From: Capsicum annuum | Lineage: Eukaryota; Streptophyta; Magnoliopsida; Solanales; Solanaceae | DNA: 64,000 nt | Assembly: GCF_002878395.1 (NCBI RefSeq) | Contig: NC_061115.1 | Location: 59,453,462 to 59,517,461 of the forward strand | Reading direction: 5' to 3' | Part shown: positions 22,790 through 34,306 of the stretch, one piece after another | Layout: each line of letters opens with the position of its first letter | How positions within the stretch are numbered: position 1 is the stretch's first letter | Program-made: the position numbers and the translations under genes | Notes under the pieces: generated by a model | What the model was told of the DNA's origin: nothing | What the model saw: only the letters and a program-made list of their open reading frames with translations | Database searches by the model: none

Positions 22790-23850
22790 GTACCGAGGTA
22801 GGTTATGTGTTCCTGAGATTGATGGGCTGCGATAAAGGATTTTGACTGGGTTCATGAGTCTAGATATATAATTCATTTAGGTTTGACAAATATGTATCAT
22901 GACTAGAAGGAAATCTATTAGTAAAATAATATGAAGAGGGATGTAGCAAATTTAAATGCAAAGTGTATAGTTTATCAACAAGTCAAGGTTGAACACTTGA
23001 CGCATGGTGGCATACCTTAAGAGATAGAATTTCCCATGTGGAAGTGGGAGATGATCAATATGTATTTCATCGCGGTCTCGCCATTAGTATGACTCAATTT
23101 GGGTCATTGTGGATATGATGACTAAATTGGCTCACTTCTTGCCTGTGAAGACTAACCACTCAGGAGAGGATTATGTGAAGTTGTTAATTTAGGAGATTGT
23201 GAAATTACATTATGTGCCATTATCTATTAATTTTAAAAGAGTTGCACAATTTTCGTCTCACTTCTGGCATTCATTTCAGAAAGGTTTGGGTACACAATTG
23301 AACCTTAGCACCCTTTGCACCCTCAACTAAATGAACAAGAAGAACAAACAATTTAGACTTTAGAGGATATAATAGGTCCTGTATGATAGATTTTCAGGGT
23401 AGTTGGGTTGATCACTTTCCTCTAACAGAATTTTTGTACAACAATAATTATCATTTGAGCATTCAGATGGCTCTTTTTTAGGCTCTTTATGGTAGGAGGT
23501 GTAGGTATCCTATTGGGTGATTTAAGGTTAGTGAGACTAGGTTGTTTGGTCCTGACTTGGTTCACCAAGCCATGGAGAAGGTAAAAGTGATTAGAAAATG
23601 ACTTAAGATGTCTTAGAGTCACCAAAAGTCTTATACAAATGTGAGGCGAAGAGAATTGGAGTTGAAAGTGAAATATTGGGTATTCTAGAAGGTGTTTCCT
23701 ATGAACGGAGTCATATGATTTGGGAAGAAGTGGAAGCTCAGTCCTCATTACGTTGGTTCATACTAGATTTTGAGGAGAATTGAGAATGTTGCTTATGAGT
23801 TGGCCTTGCCTGCAAGTTTGGTTCTATTCATCTCATGTTTCATCTGTCCA
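22790..23850 (+). pseudogene. E2 integrase (heavily degraded)
   Basis: Only fragments are legible on the plus strand. The zinc-finger side gives MKRDVANLNAKCIVYQQVKV (22930-22990). The core side gives the MTKLAHFLPVKT-like stretch near 23120 and then NEQEEQTI before TLEDII near 23330-23370. The C-terminal side gives FGKKWKLSPHYVG-like sequence near 23720. Many stops occur. The open frame on the opposite strand at 23422-23748 is a shadow with no family resemblance. Confidence 0.75.
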
Positions 23851-24104
23851 TGCTAAAAAAGAGTAAGTGCGATCCTTCCTTTATAGTGCCAGTTGAGGAT
23901 GTTCGTGTTATGGGCTCCTTATCTTATAAGGAGGTCCCGATTGAAATATTAAAAAGGCAAGTTCGTAAGTTGAGGACCATGGATGTAGCTTCAGTGAAGG
24001 TTTTATAGAGAAACCAAAAGGTAAAAGATGCTACTTAGGAAGCTAAGGGTTATATGAAGGCAAAGTATCCATTCTTGTTCCCCATGTTGGATGAAAATGC
24101 GTAA
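23851..24104 (+). pseudogene. E2 chromodomain (degraded)
   Basis: This C-terminal domain reads VPVEDVRVMGSLSYKEVPIE, then ILKRQVRKLRTMDVASVKVL, and ends KYPFLFPMLDENA with a stop at 24102-24104. In-frame stops replace residues in the RNQ and DATWEA blocks. It matches the E1 chromodomain (2579-2842) block by block, which supports placing both elements in the same chromovirus group. Confidence 0.83.
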
Positions 24105-24232
24105 GGTATGAGTTTCATTTCCTTTTGTTAAAATTTGAGATTATTATTTAATTCTGGTGTATTCTTGTTATTGTCATGGTAAAAGTGTCCTAACTCATCA
24201 TTCGGAGATAAATGATCTTTAGTGGGAGATAA
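24105..24232 (+). other. E2 3' untranslated segment and polypurine tract
   Basis: A short A+T-rich spacer ends in AGTGGGAGATAA at 24221-24232, directly before the LTR start TGTAAGACCC. The purine-rich stretch is the plus-strand primer site. Confidence 0.82.
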
Positions 24233-24943
24233 TGTAAGACCCTTAAAATTTTTATCATTTTATTTTTGACCCTTCCATGTTTGATATATCAATTTTTGAC
24301 TTTAATTGTGTTTAGGGTTGTTAAAAGGGTGTTTGGGGAAAGTTTTAAAATTTTTGAAAGGGGTTCGGGGTCATTTTGGGACCTTAAGGCAATGAGGGTC
24401 ATGATATCATCGTGTCACAGAGGTTACCCTCCGCGATATTGATGTGGCATAAAGGATAACCTCCGCAATATTGGCATGCTATGCCAAGGTGTTAAATTCG
24501 TGCAGCTTTGTTGTTTTCACATAGGGGTGAGGGTCTTTTAGTCTTTTCATCCTTTCCACAATTTATAAACACAAAAATGAACTTTCTCCCTTTAATTAAT
24601 ACGATCAAACACTCATATTTTCTTCTCTAACACCTAAACTAAGAAATCTTAAGGGTTTCACTTTGCATTTGTCATCCAGGCTCCAAACTTCAAATTGCTT
24701 TCAAATTCGTATGTGTTTCAGTCATGTATCTCTTCCCTAAATTAAGTTTATAAAAAAGTATGTGTTTAATTACTGTCCATCTGATTTAATTGTTGGGTTT
24801 TGAATATAGGTTGAGGGATTTAAAATGGTTGTTACATGAATTGAGTTCCTATGGTGTTGAATTGGTTGTTTATAACTTATTCTCATAAGTTTGAACTAAA
24901 TAAAAGCTTAGGTGTTAGAATTGGAATGGGGAACATGGGTTTC
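24233..24943 (+). mobile_element. E2 3' LTR, first part (before nested element A)
   Basis: The LTR starts TGTAAGACCCTTAAAATTTT, as does the copy at 62204 (TATAAGATCCC). It breaks off at GGGTTTC, where element A begins, and resumes at 33095. The full LTR without the insert is about 1.9 kb. At 24400-24480 is a patch with two imperfect copies of a block containing ATAACCTCCGC-ATATTG. Confidence 0.87.
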
Positions 24944-26136
24944 TGATCTTGGGTGTATTTATACGCCTAAGCACCATAACTTACCCATATTTTACCTAAG
25001 TTTGGAGAACAAAGTGCCTAGTTTCTTATGTTTTTACTCTACTTCTATGTAATTGAGCTAACCAATGCGATTAGCATGATTTCAGGTATTAATGATGTAG
25101 ACGGAAACATAATGGGACTATGGAATGCGGATGGCATATGACACAAGAGAGAGTATCAGTCTTGACCAAATGTGGTTCCTAAAAACTATGTCCAAGACTA
25201 ATTTGTCATTTAGATTTAGTCTAGGGACTTAGAAGGAAATTATGAGGGAAAAGTTATTAAAAGTACTTGATGCTGAAAAGTCACATATTATTCATTATTC
25301 TGTATTATTTTCCACTGAGAGTGGCGGCTTGTTAGTAAGGGAGAAATGCAACTTCATCTTCTCCGCCAAAAATTGGGTTTACTTTTTGGTATGATGAATA
25401 TTTGTATTGTGATTCCCATTTTATTCATGAATAGCTAAGTTTATTAGTTAGGGTTATGGAAGCCTTGTAACATACAATCTATTACTTTGGGTTTTTGAAT
25501 TCACCATGAATTGATCTGCTTATATCATACTCTTTTCGTTTATCTTGAATTCTCGTGGTTGCAAACATAGAGGATGTGCCTTAAAACTCAACTTGTTCAA
25601 TAGAAAGGTTGAGGTTCAGAAAAGAGATTAGTGACAAGAAAATAGGACTTCTATCCCCTATTTCATATGTTAATGCCTTAACAGGATTAACTACTTGGAG
25701 ATTTCGTATTGTTTTTGTAAACACTTTTGATTCGAGAGAACTAAAGTGAATTAGTCCTTGATGGTTAAGAAACACTAGGATTATGTTATTAAATACAATA
25801 TATCTCTCTGTAAGGGCGATGCATGTAGGAATTCATAAAGCCCATAGTTAGAAAGTATTTAAAAACTACAAGGTGGACATAACCCTAGCTTGCTATTTCT
25901 CTTAATTCAAATACTACTACACATATCTCATCTTGTTAAACTGAAACCATTAATTTGTGAACTAAATCAAATCCCCCTTTTTGTTTTATGGAAACAAAGG
26001 ATTAAAAGTCAACTAATCTTTATACAACTTATTTAGCACCATATTCCCTGTGGGATTTGACCCCAACCTAGTTGGGTTATATATTTGACAATGACCGCTT
26101 ACACTCTTGTAAGAGAGTTGTAATTTTGGTGTATCA
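24944..26136 (+). repeat. 5' LTR of element A
   Basis: 1193 bp, from TGATCTTGGG to GTGTATCA. It aligns end to end with 31911-33089. In the first 200 bases I count roughly 15 differences, mostly transitions. The 64-residue frame at 25581-25775 inside is not a gene. Confidence 0.9.
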
Positions 26137-26141
26137 AATTT

Positions 26142-26159
26142 TGGTGCCATTGTCGGGAA
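26142..26159 (+). other. Primer binding site of element A (tRNA-Asp)
   Basis: TGGTGCCATTGTCGGGAA is a decayed complement of the tRNA-Asp 3' end, with four C-to-T or G-to-A type changes from TGGCGCCGTTGCCGGGGA. It begins five bases after the LTR end. Confidence 0.85.
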
Positions 26160-26253
26160 ATACGGTTGTTGATTGAATTTGTGTTTGCTAATTGACTGTT
26201 AGTCAAGTTTTCTTATTTTACGTTTAATTATTGTTTTTTTTGTTACAGGCTCA

Positions 26254-27990
26254 ATGTTGTTTATGCCACGAACCAGAAGTTCAGGAGAACCATTATTACC
26301 CTTCAATCCTGAACCTCATCTCATTGAAATCATAGCTAACCAATAGGAAGCTAAAAGATTAGCCGCTTTGGCTAATGCTCAATTAAATCAACAGAATGCA
26401 GATAACCCAGGTCTGGTACCTTATCTAGAAGAAGAGGACCTAGGAGATGATGATTTAATTGATTCGGATAATAGGAGGCATGCAGTGGGAGTAGTTGCAC
26501 CTATAAATCAAAATCGTCCATTCAGAGAAAGACTAGACCATCAAGATGTGAGTTTATTATTGACAAAGATGAGGAAGATTTAAATGGAGCTTGAACTATA
26601 GAGGCAATTATTCTACCACCATTAGCTCCTGGATTGAAATTCAACATCACCATTACTATGATCCAGCTACTGAATTTGAAAGGACTCTTTGGTGGATTAC
26701 CTGGTGATGATCCAAATCTACATTTGGTGAATTTCATCAATATTTGTAAGTTGTTTGATAATCTTAGAGTAGGACAAAATGCTATTCGTTTGAGATTTTT
26801 CCTACTGTCTCTTTCTGGAGAGGCAACTATATAGTTGAATGAGCTGACTCCTGATTCTATAACAAACTGGAGGCAATTGAAAGGAGCTTTCCTAGAAAGG
26901 TTCTTTTCGCCCTCCAGAATGTTACAGTTGAGGTATGAGATCAGCAACTTTAGGTAATTGGCTAATGAAGCTCTGCATGAGACTTGGGCGAGGTTTAAAA
27001 AAAAGTTGACTCAATGCCCAAACCATAAGATGACTGATGAAAACTTGATGGAAACATTCTACAGAGCTTTGAACTCACTTACAAAGTCAATAGTGGATAA
27101 AGCTGCAGGAGGAGATTTTATGGACTTTACCTTTGCTGAAACTATGAACATGGTAGAAAGAATGACTAAGACAAGTAGAGCTTGGCATACCAGAGATTCT
27201 GTGGTAGCAATAAATATTAGTCTAGTGTAATATCAGCAAAGCAGCATAGGATAGAAGAGGAGCGTGATCAAGATATCGCTCACAAGAAAATCCAGATGGA
27301 TTGACTCATGAAACATTTGCTATCAGGGTATATAGAAAGGGTAAAAGTTGTAGGGTCCCACAGTAAGTGAGCTGAATCAAACACCGAGAAAGAGGCTAAC
27401 TACTTGCATAACCAGGGGGTTTTCGACTGATGGTCAAGGAAACCAAGGTTGGAACCATCAAGGAGATTGGAAGAATAAAAGTGACTGGAGTGGAATGTAT
27501 GCACCTCCTGGAAGCCGTGATAATGCTACCACCAATTTAGGCAAGATGTCCATGGAGGACATGATGGAGAAACTATTAAAGGGAGTTGAGGCGACCAATT
27601 CTGGGGTGACTACTATGAAGAGTGACATATCTTCCATGAGTCAACTAGTAAATTCACACTCAATCACTATTAAACAACTGAAGTAGCAGATGAGCCAATT
27701 ATCTGCAGCATTTAACCAAAGACAGAATGGGACTCTACCAAGTAATACAGTTCAGAATCTGAGGACTGATGGATCACGTATATCTATATTACCACTAGGA
27801 GTGGTAATATATAATCTAGTCCAGGATTTGGAGAATCCTCTCATACTGATTGGGAGATGGTTGATGAATCTTCAATGGTACCTATGGAGTTGGGAGGTTC
27901 AAAAAAAAAGAGTGCGGAAGTTGAACAACCACCTAAGCCGAAGCATGTTAGTGATGTGGATCATGGCATAAAAAAAGAGGTAAAAGTTTC
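26254..27990 (+). pseudogene. Element A gag (degraded)
   Basis: Athila-type gag. The start ATG at 26254 leads into MLFMPRTRSSGEPLLPFNPE, and an in-frame stop occurs at 26344. After that the frame is open as 26368-26583 (ANAQLNQQNADNPGLVPYLE). The capsid core follows at 26634-26950: GLPGDDPNLHLVNFINICK, then IRLRFFLLSLSGEATI with a stop where Trp is usual. It ends in LNELTPDSITNWRQLKGAFL and ERFFSPSRM. 26958-27230 continues with ETWARFKKKLTQCPNHKM and GGDFMDFTFAETMNM. A zinc knuckle is not obvious, which is normal for this group. The linker to protease (27495-28090) carries MSQLSAAFNQR. Confidence 0.85.
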
Positions 27991-28109
27991 TCCAGTTGAA
28001 ATCCCAAGACCACCACCCCCATTTCCATAATGATTAAAGAAGAAAGAAGATAAAGGCAAGTTCAACAAATTCATGGCTATGTTGAAGCAATTGACAGTGA
28101 ACGTGCCTT

Positions 28110-28743
28110 TAGTTGAAGCACTGGAATAGATGCCCGGATATGCTAAGTTTATGAAAGATCTGTTGAAGAAGAAAAAGAAGGTGAGCTTTAAAATAGTATA
28201 CAATCTTCATCATTGTAGCGCCATTGCTACAAGATCTATTGTTCAGAAGAAAGCTAGTCTGGGAGCATTTACTATCCCATGTACGATTGGAACGCTAAAT
28301 TTTGAAAGGGCCCTTTGTAATCTTGGGGCAAGTATAAATCTTATGCCACTGGCGGTTTTCAAGAAACTGTGTTTGGGAGATCCTACACCCACCAATAAGT
28401 GGCTTTTGATGGCATATAGATCGGTGTAAAGGTCAATTGGTATTCTACATGATGTACTCGTGAGGGTGGCCGATTTTATATTTCTGCCAACTTTGTAATT
28501 CTTGATTGTGAAGTGTACTTTGAAGTAGCTATAATTTTGGGCAGGCAAATCTTAGCAACTGGGAGAGTGTTAGTTAACCTAGATTTGAATGAGCTAAAAT
28601 TTAGGCTCAATAGGAAAGAGGTTAGTTTTGAAGTTTGTAAATCCATTAAACAACAAAAGAAGATGAGTGTTTTCTCGATCATTGATGTATTCTATAAAGA
28701 TGAGGTACAAATGGTATCATCGATCTATCTTGATGAAGCCTGA
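28110..28743 (+). pseudogene. Element A protease fused to the end of integrase
   Basis: The frame 28130-28429 starts at the linker MPGYAKFMKDLLKKKKK and holds the protease motif as LCNLGASINLMPLAVFKKL. Here the catalytic Asp is Asn (codon AAT at 28319-28321), so the protease is dead at its key residue. A stop and a frameshift near 28427-28510 lead into 28513-28743, with ILGRQILATGRVLVNLDLNE and FRLNRKEVSFEVCKS. This frame ends SIYLDEA and a stop, which matches the integrase end NIYLNEV of element C (to 45735). So everything between protease and the last seven or so integrase codons has been deleted, and the frame stayed open across the join. Confidence 0.82.
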
Positions 28744-28760
28744 GTAGTCAAGATAATCGA

Positions 28761-28805
28761 GTCATGTCACGACATTAAATTAGGCTTTGCATAGGAGGCA
28801 ACCTA
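28761..28805 (+). other. Conserved box after pol, element A
   Basis: GTCATGTCACGACATTAAAT followed by TAGGCTTTGCATAGGAGGCA and ACC matches the boxes in B (14861-14914, minus strand) and C (45752-45790). It begins about 20 bases after the pol stop. Confidence 0.72.
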
Positions 28806-30133
28806 TTATTTTATTCTCATTTTATCATATTAAATAAAAATGCAAAAATAAGAGTTGAGCCACGACCAAAACTATGGTGCTTGGTTGGAGGCAACCCATC
28901 CTTCTAATGATTTTTAGTTTTTTTTATTAATTGTAGGTGCATGAAGTACTAAGGAAGTGATTGGTACCAAATTCAATTTGAAAGGGAGCCATATTAAAAG
29001 TGGTAAGTTTAGGAGTAATGGGGACATTGCAGGTAAGTTGGAGTAGTCAAAATGTTAAGGCTCGATTCACGATTCGTGTGAGATTTGTGACTCAAATTAT
29101 GCCTCATATGGAGAATGGGGTGCATGGCATCCAAGTTTAAGGTACTTTAGGGTGTATGACACCCAAGTTTACGTAGGCCATGGCAAAGGCATCGCCTCAT
29201 ACATAGCCTAAGCTCACTGCCTCACATATGCGTTACCTTGTGCAGTGCCTAACCTAACTTGTGCGACACCTTATGTGGTGCACACCTTAATTTTGGCAAT
29301 TACTTGTGCGTCGCATACTTACCTTTGTACAATAACATGTACGATGTCAACCATACTGCATAGGCTCACTGTTTCATGTGTGCGATGCCCAATGCGTGCA
29401 CACTTAAACTTGTGCGATAACTTGGGCACCACACTTCACTCCAATTTCAACATAATATTCGACTTTTCATTGGGTCAACCCGACCTAAATTTCATCCTTT
29501 AAATAGACTCTATGCCCTAAATGCCCAAATTCACCCTTATTTCACCCCTAAGCCATACAATATTGTGCTCTCAACATTCTTCTTGTCCTTTAAGTTTATT
29601 CTTTGCTTAAAAATATCAAGAATTTTCCCTTTCTTTCCTCAGACTTCCATCTTCAAGGTAAGTTTTCTTTTCTTAATCCTTAAGTGTTGTGACTTTATGT
29701 TGTAGTTGTTAATTGGTTTCTTGAGGATTACGGATTAAATTCTTTCCATGGCTATGTCAAAGAGAGGTTTTGAGTATCTTGGGAAGAAAAGCATCATTGT
29801 TGTAGTAGACACCATTGTTGTAGTACTTTGAGCTTTTTTATGTGATTGAATTGTTCATGACTAACGTAGTTTAGTTATGTGGCCATTATTTCACAACTTA
29901 CATGATGGAATATGTTGTTGGTTAAATCGTGTGAAAGTGATGGTGTTTTGTGTATATTGATAGGTTGAAGCTCTAAGGCATAACTTTGTTCAAAAATTGT
30001 TTCATTAAAGTAAAATTGGTGAAATTAAAGTGAGTGAATTGTATTGTGACTAATGTTGGTGAGCCATATCAAAGTGTATGTCGGCAAAGTCTGAGTACCC
30101 GACAATAACAATTAATTGATTTATACTAACAAA

Positions 30134-30352
30134 TTAAGTATGGGGTGGTGACTTCACAACCTTCATCTTAATTATAGTTAGTTTTATTATGTGTGGCTGG
30201 TATAGATGATATGATGAATACAGGAAAAATGGCTCCGATGATGATCTCCATGCAGGTGGCATGAATCCTAATGTGGATGAGGAGTACTACTAACTAGGTT
30301 CTTTATCTTGTTATTTATACTGAGGACAGTGCTTAGCTTAAGTGTGGGGTGG
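30134..30352 (+). repeat. Two internal polypurine-tract copies in element A
   Basis: TTAAGTATGGGGTGG at 30134-30148 and TTAAGTGTGGGGTGG at 30338-30352 repeat the 15-base terminal tract at 31896-31910 (the second copy exactly). They lie about 1.6-1.8 kb upstream of the 3' LTR. Element B has similar extra copies at 14600-14613 and 15095-15109 (minus strand). Confidence 0.8.
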
Positions 30353-31895
30353 CTGGTTACTTTGCTACTTGTTTTGTACGAAAATAGGACCTTTTCCTTA
30401 GTATACTTCTGTGATATGATTAGTTATTTTGTTTATTTTTTTTCTTGTTAGATGTTTGTTTGATTTAGTTATAGTTAGGTGTTTTTCTCGATGATGGATG
30501 GATGATGACCGTCTTAAGAGAAAATTAGTCATTTGTTACATGTAAATGTTCTTGTGGATCACATAGCATTATAGCATGAGTATGCGATGGATCATTATGT
30601 TTGAAACACCTAGGATCTAGTTGTGACTCTTGTTGTGATTGTTGGTTTTAGTTGAATTCATTTAATTATTGGGTCAAGAATTTATAATGCTCCTGATTTA
30701 GTTGACGTATGCCATGAGTGTGTAAGACTGTTGTATATTCCTTATTACAACTAATGCTAGGACTTGCCTAGTGTGTGTGCAAAAAAAAAAATATTGTGAG
30801 GTTAGGAGATGATTTAGGCATTTATTTGACAGCCATTGTTAATGCCTTCTTTTGACCTACCTTTGCACATTATCTTAGCTAGCCCATTGAGACTTTAGCT
30901 TGTTCTTTTGCTAGCATTATATGCAGCCTAACCCATTCTTTAATAGACCGTAATTTGATCCAGAAGTTCCTAAGTGCTTTAATGTAAAATCAATTTGAAT
31001 TAGGAGTTTGGCAATAAGAGGAAAAAGGTGAAATTGATATCCCAAAGTCTAGTTATTGGCCTGTACAATTGTTGTGGTTGGGAGTAGCAAAAATTATTGA
31101 AAAAGTTCCAAATTTAATCCTAGACATGTTATAATGAACCTGTTTTAGCCCTAGTCCTTCTTGGACATTGTGCACCTTAACTAAGGCAAATCTCTTAAGT
31201 TGAGGGTGGCTATCATAGGGGTGTGTACTATAAAATGGGTGCAAAAAAAAATATTTGAAAAGGTTGCATACTCCCACCATAGTGTTATTAATTGAGTTTA
31301 ATAGGATGGGGTGAGAACAAAAGATTGGATAGATGAAAGTGGTGTAAATTGGTTGTTAGAAATTGGTCTTAGTTGCATAATGTAGTGTATTAAAGCGCTT
31401 AGGGAAGATAGTCACTACTTTTAGCCAAAATAGTTCCTACCCATCCTTTAGCCTGCATTACAGCCCGTAAAAGACCTATTTGATCCTAATCTTAGCATTC
31501 TGATATTAGTGGAGCATTACACTGAGGGCAAGCATATGGTGATCAGTTATAATTTGAGAATTCTTTGTGAGAGTGAGCGCAACTTGATTCTTATACCCAT
31601 TTTGTTAGAAATTGCATTATTATGAGTGATTATGGGAAACTTTGTTGTTGTGAAGGCACATGGTTGATGAAGATTGGGTAATTTATATGATTTCTTTGCT
31701 TAAACGGTATGCATGAATTTTCCAACTTAATGAGTCTATTCTTGAGGGAAGGTTGTCTCTAGTAATGATCCATGAATTTACTTCTTGTTCATAATTATTG
31801 TGTGAGCCTATTAGAGCATCTTATTTTTCCTTCGTGGGTGTTAAGACTTGTGTAGTATTCATAAATAGATAAGTTGTTCGAAGACGAAAAAAGCT

Positions 31896-31910
31896 TTAAG
31901 TGTGGGGTGG
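31896..31910 (+). other. Polypurine tract of element A
   Basis: TTAAGTGTGGGGTGG directly precedes the 3' LTR start TGATCTTGGG. Confidence 0.87.
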
Positions 31911-33089
31911 TGATCTTGGGTATATTTATATGCCTAAGCACCATAACTTACCCATTTTTAGCTAAGTTTGGAGAACAAAGTGCCCAGTTTCTTATATTTT
32001 TACTCTACTTCTATGTAATTAAGCTAACAGATGTGATTAGCATGATTTCAGGTATTAATGATGTAGACAAAGACATAATGGAACTATGAAATGCGGATGG
32101 CATATGACATAAGAAAGCGTATCAGTCTTGACCAAATGTGGTGCCTAAAAACTATGTCCAAGACTAATTTGTCATTTAGAGTTAGTCTAGAGACTTAGAA
32201 GGAAATTATGAGGGAAAAGTTATCAAAACTACTTGATGTTGAAAATTCACATATTATTCATTATTCTGTATTATTTTTTCATTGAGAGTGGTGGCTTAGC
32301 ACTAAGGGAGAAACGCAACTTCATCTTCTCTGCCAAAAATTGGGTTTACTTTTTGGTATGATTATATTTCGATTGTGATTCCCATTTTATTCATGAGTAG
32401 CTAAGTTTATTAGTTAGGGTTATGGAAGCCTTGTAACATACAAGCTATTACTTTGGGTTTTTGAATTCATCATGTATTGATCTTCTTATTTCATACCTCT
32501 TCATTTATCTTGAATTCTCATGGTTGCAAACATAGAGGATGTGCTTTAAAACTCAACTTGTTCAATAGAAAGATTGAGGTTCGAAAAAGAGAGTAGTGAC
32601 AAGAAAATAGGATTTCCAACCCCTATTTCATATGTTAATGCCTTAACAAGATTAATTACTCGGAGATTTCATATTATTTTTGATTCGAGAGAACTAAAGT
32701 GAATTAGTCCTTGATGGTTGAGAAACACCAGGATTATGTTATTAAATACAATATGTTTCTCTGTAAGTGTGATGCATGTATGAATTCGTAAAGCCTATAG
32801 TTAGAAAGTATTGAAAAACTACAAGGTGGACATAACCTTATCTTGCTATTTCTCTGAATTCAAATACTACTACACATATCTCATCTTGTTAAACTTAAAC
32901 CATTAATTTGTGAACTAAATCAAATCCCCCTTTTTGTTTTACGGAAACGAATGATTAAAAGTCAACTAATCTGCATACAACTTAATTAGCACCATATTCC
33001 CTGTGGGATTTGACCCTAATCTAGTTGGGTTACATATTTGACAATGACCTCTTACACTCTAGTAGGAGAGTTATAATTTGGGGGTATCA
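31911..33089 (+). repeat. 3' LTR of element A
   Basis: 1179 bp, from TGATCTTGGG to GGGTATCA. It aligns with 24944-26136. The frame 31874-32089 overlapping its start is accidental. Confidence 0.9.
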
Positions 33090-34306
33090 ATTTCCCTAAA
33101 TTATATGGTTTAATAATTTGGAATTGGTTTTAACCTCAACCCAACTTGTGAAATTGGTTTGAAACATAAATACATACATAATCTAATTCACTTTTAAAAA
33201 CTTGCATTGCATAAAAGGTTAATGGAACATAAATTGGTTTTGAAAGGCCTTGGTGGCCATGGATTGGTTTTGAATTGGAAATTTTGAAGTCAATTTGACT
33301 AATTGATTTTGCAATGGCATAATGGAATTGGCTTGCAAGCTTAAACTTTATTTGGTATGACGATACCAAAGTAAAATGCCTAATTAAAAGACTCTTTGGT
33401 TAATGGATAGGAATGTGTGTAAATTATTTAAGTTTAGGCTTAAAGGGGGTTGTGTAGCATGTTGTTGAAGAAGGAGGCCCCGAGGAGACCGATACTGGAA
33501 ACCACATTTTTCCGCATGGGGTTTATTTTGACCATGTGCAAAGTTTACACATTATATATATTTTTAGAATGGTTGGAGCCTCGGTGGATTTGGTCCTTCC
33601 TAGAATTTCTCCGATTCATGTGGATAACACGTACTAAGGCCATTTCAGGGGGAGTTGAACCCATATAGCTCTTAGGTTCCCTTAAGACGGTTAGAGATAT
33701 GCATTCTAAGACAATGATTTTAAATCTCATGCTTAAACCTTGTTCCCTATCCCGGCATCTTATATATGTATATATGAATGTGTGCGTGTAGTTTTGACTA
33801 ATTTTGGACTAGGAATTTAATTTATCACTTTCCCTGAGTTACTTGTCAGTGTTTATCCCATTGACTGTCCTAGGACACTAAATTTTTTCATAATGTAGGT
33901 TTCAAACACTTCTTTCACCCCTATGCAGGGTTAGGTGGATTAATACAACTATCGAGTTATTGTGAAGTGGTGAGCCTCTTTTCTTCGGGAAGCCTTATTA
34001 TTTCTATGTTCTCTTATATTTGACTCAATACTTTTGGATTTTTTTGGTCATGGTCGGGGGTCATGTGCCAACCTGTTTGGTATTTTGGTTTTTGAGACTA
34101 TTATGGACAGATGTTGGTTGGTTTGTTGTTGATTGACTCTAAGTTTTCATTAAAGTATCTATTCATTTTCTTATTGTTGCTTAACTTGCTTCTGTATTGT
34201 CTTTATCATCATTTTGTGTTAATGAGGTTAGGCGATGAGGGTGGTCTCCGGTCCATGGTGGGCTTGATATTCCCATCATCATTAGGCCCTGGTTTGAGTC
34301 ATGATA
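33090..34306 (+). mobile_element. E2 3' LTR, second part
   Basis: ATTTC at 33090-33094 is the right target-site copy; the E2 LTR then continues CCTAAATTATATGG to the end GTCATGATA at 34306. It matches 10160-11387 and 62910 onward. The end CATGATA differs by one transition from CATGACA in the 5' LTR. Confidence 0.84.

Larger units (their letters stand above)
28744..31895 (+). other. Post-pol non-coding region of element A
   Basis: About 3.1 kb. It opens with the conserved box (28761-28805). At 29000-29430 lies a patch of repeated words around TGTGCGACACC, TGCGTCGC and GGTGCACACC. Polypurine-like copies sit at 30134-30148 and 30338-30352, and an A11 run at 30781-30791. I find no coding similarity. 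The frames at 29245-29502 and 31053-31280 look accidental. Athila elements often carry a third, envelope-like frame in this place, but I see none here. Confidence 0.65.
24944..33089 (+). mobile_element. Athila-like element A, gag-protease only (nested in E2 3' LTR)
   Basis: An 8.15 kb element with both ends intact: TGATCTTGGG at 24944 and GGGTATCA at 33089. The target duplication is GTTTC (24939-24943) against ATTTC (33090-33094), one substitution apart. The uninterrupted LTR at about 62906 reads GGGTTTCCCTAA, which confirms the borders. Parts in order: 5' LTR, tRNA-Asp primer site, gag, protease, the last codons of integrase, a conserved box, a 3.1 kb non-coding tail, polypurine tract, 3' LTR. 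RT, RNase H and nearly all of integrase are absent. This is a TR-GAG-like non-autonomous element, of the same type as B. Confidence 0.88.

Noticed and set aside
23422..23748. 108-codon minus-strand frame
   Set aside because: It is antisense to the E2 integrase C-terminus and has no independent similarity.
26522..26947. 141-codon minus-strand frame
   Set aside because: It is antisense to the element A gag core.
29245..29502. Possible third (envelope-like) frame of element A
   Set aside because: No convincing signal peptide followed by a transmembrane pattern; the frame runs over a repeat patch with TGTGCG words.
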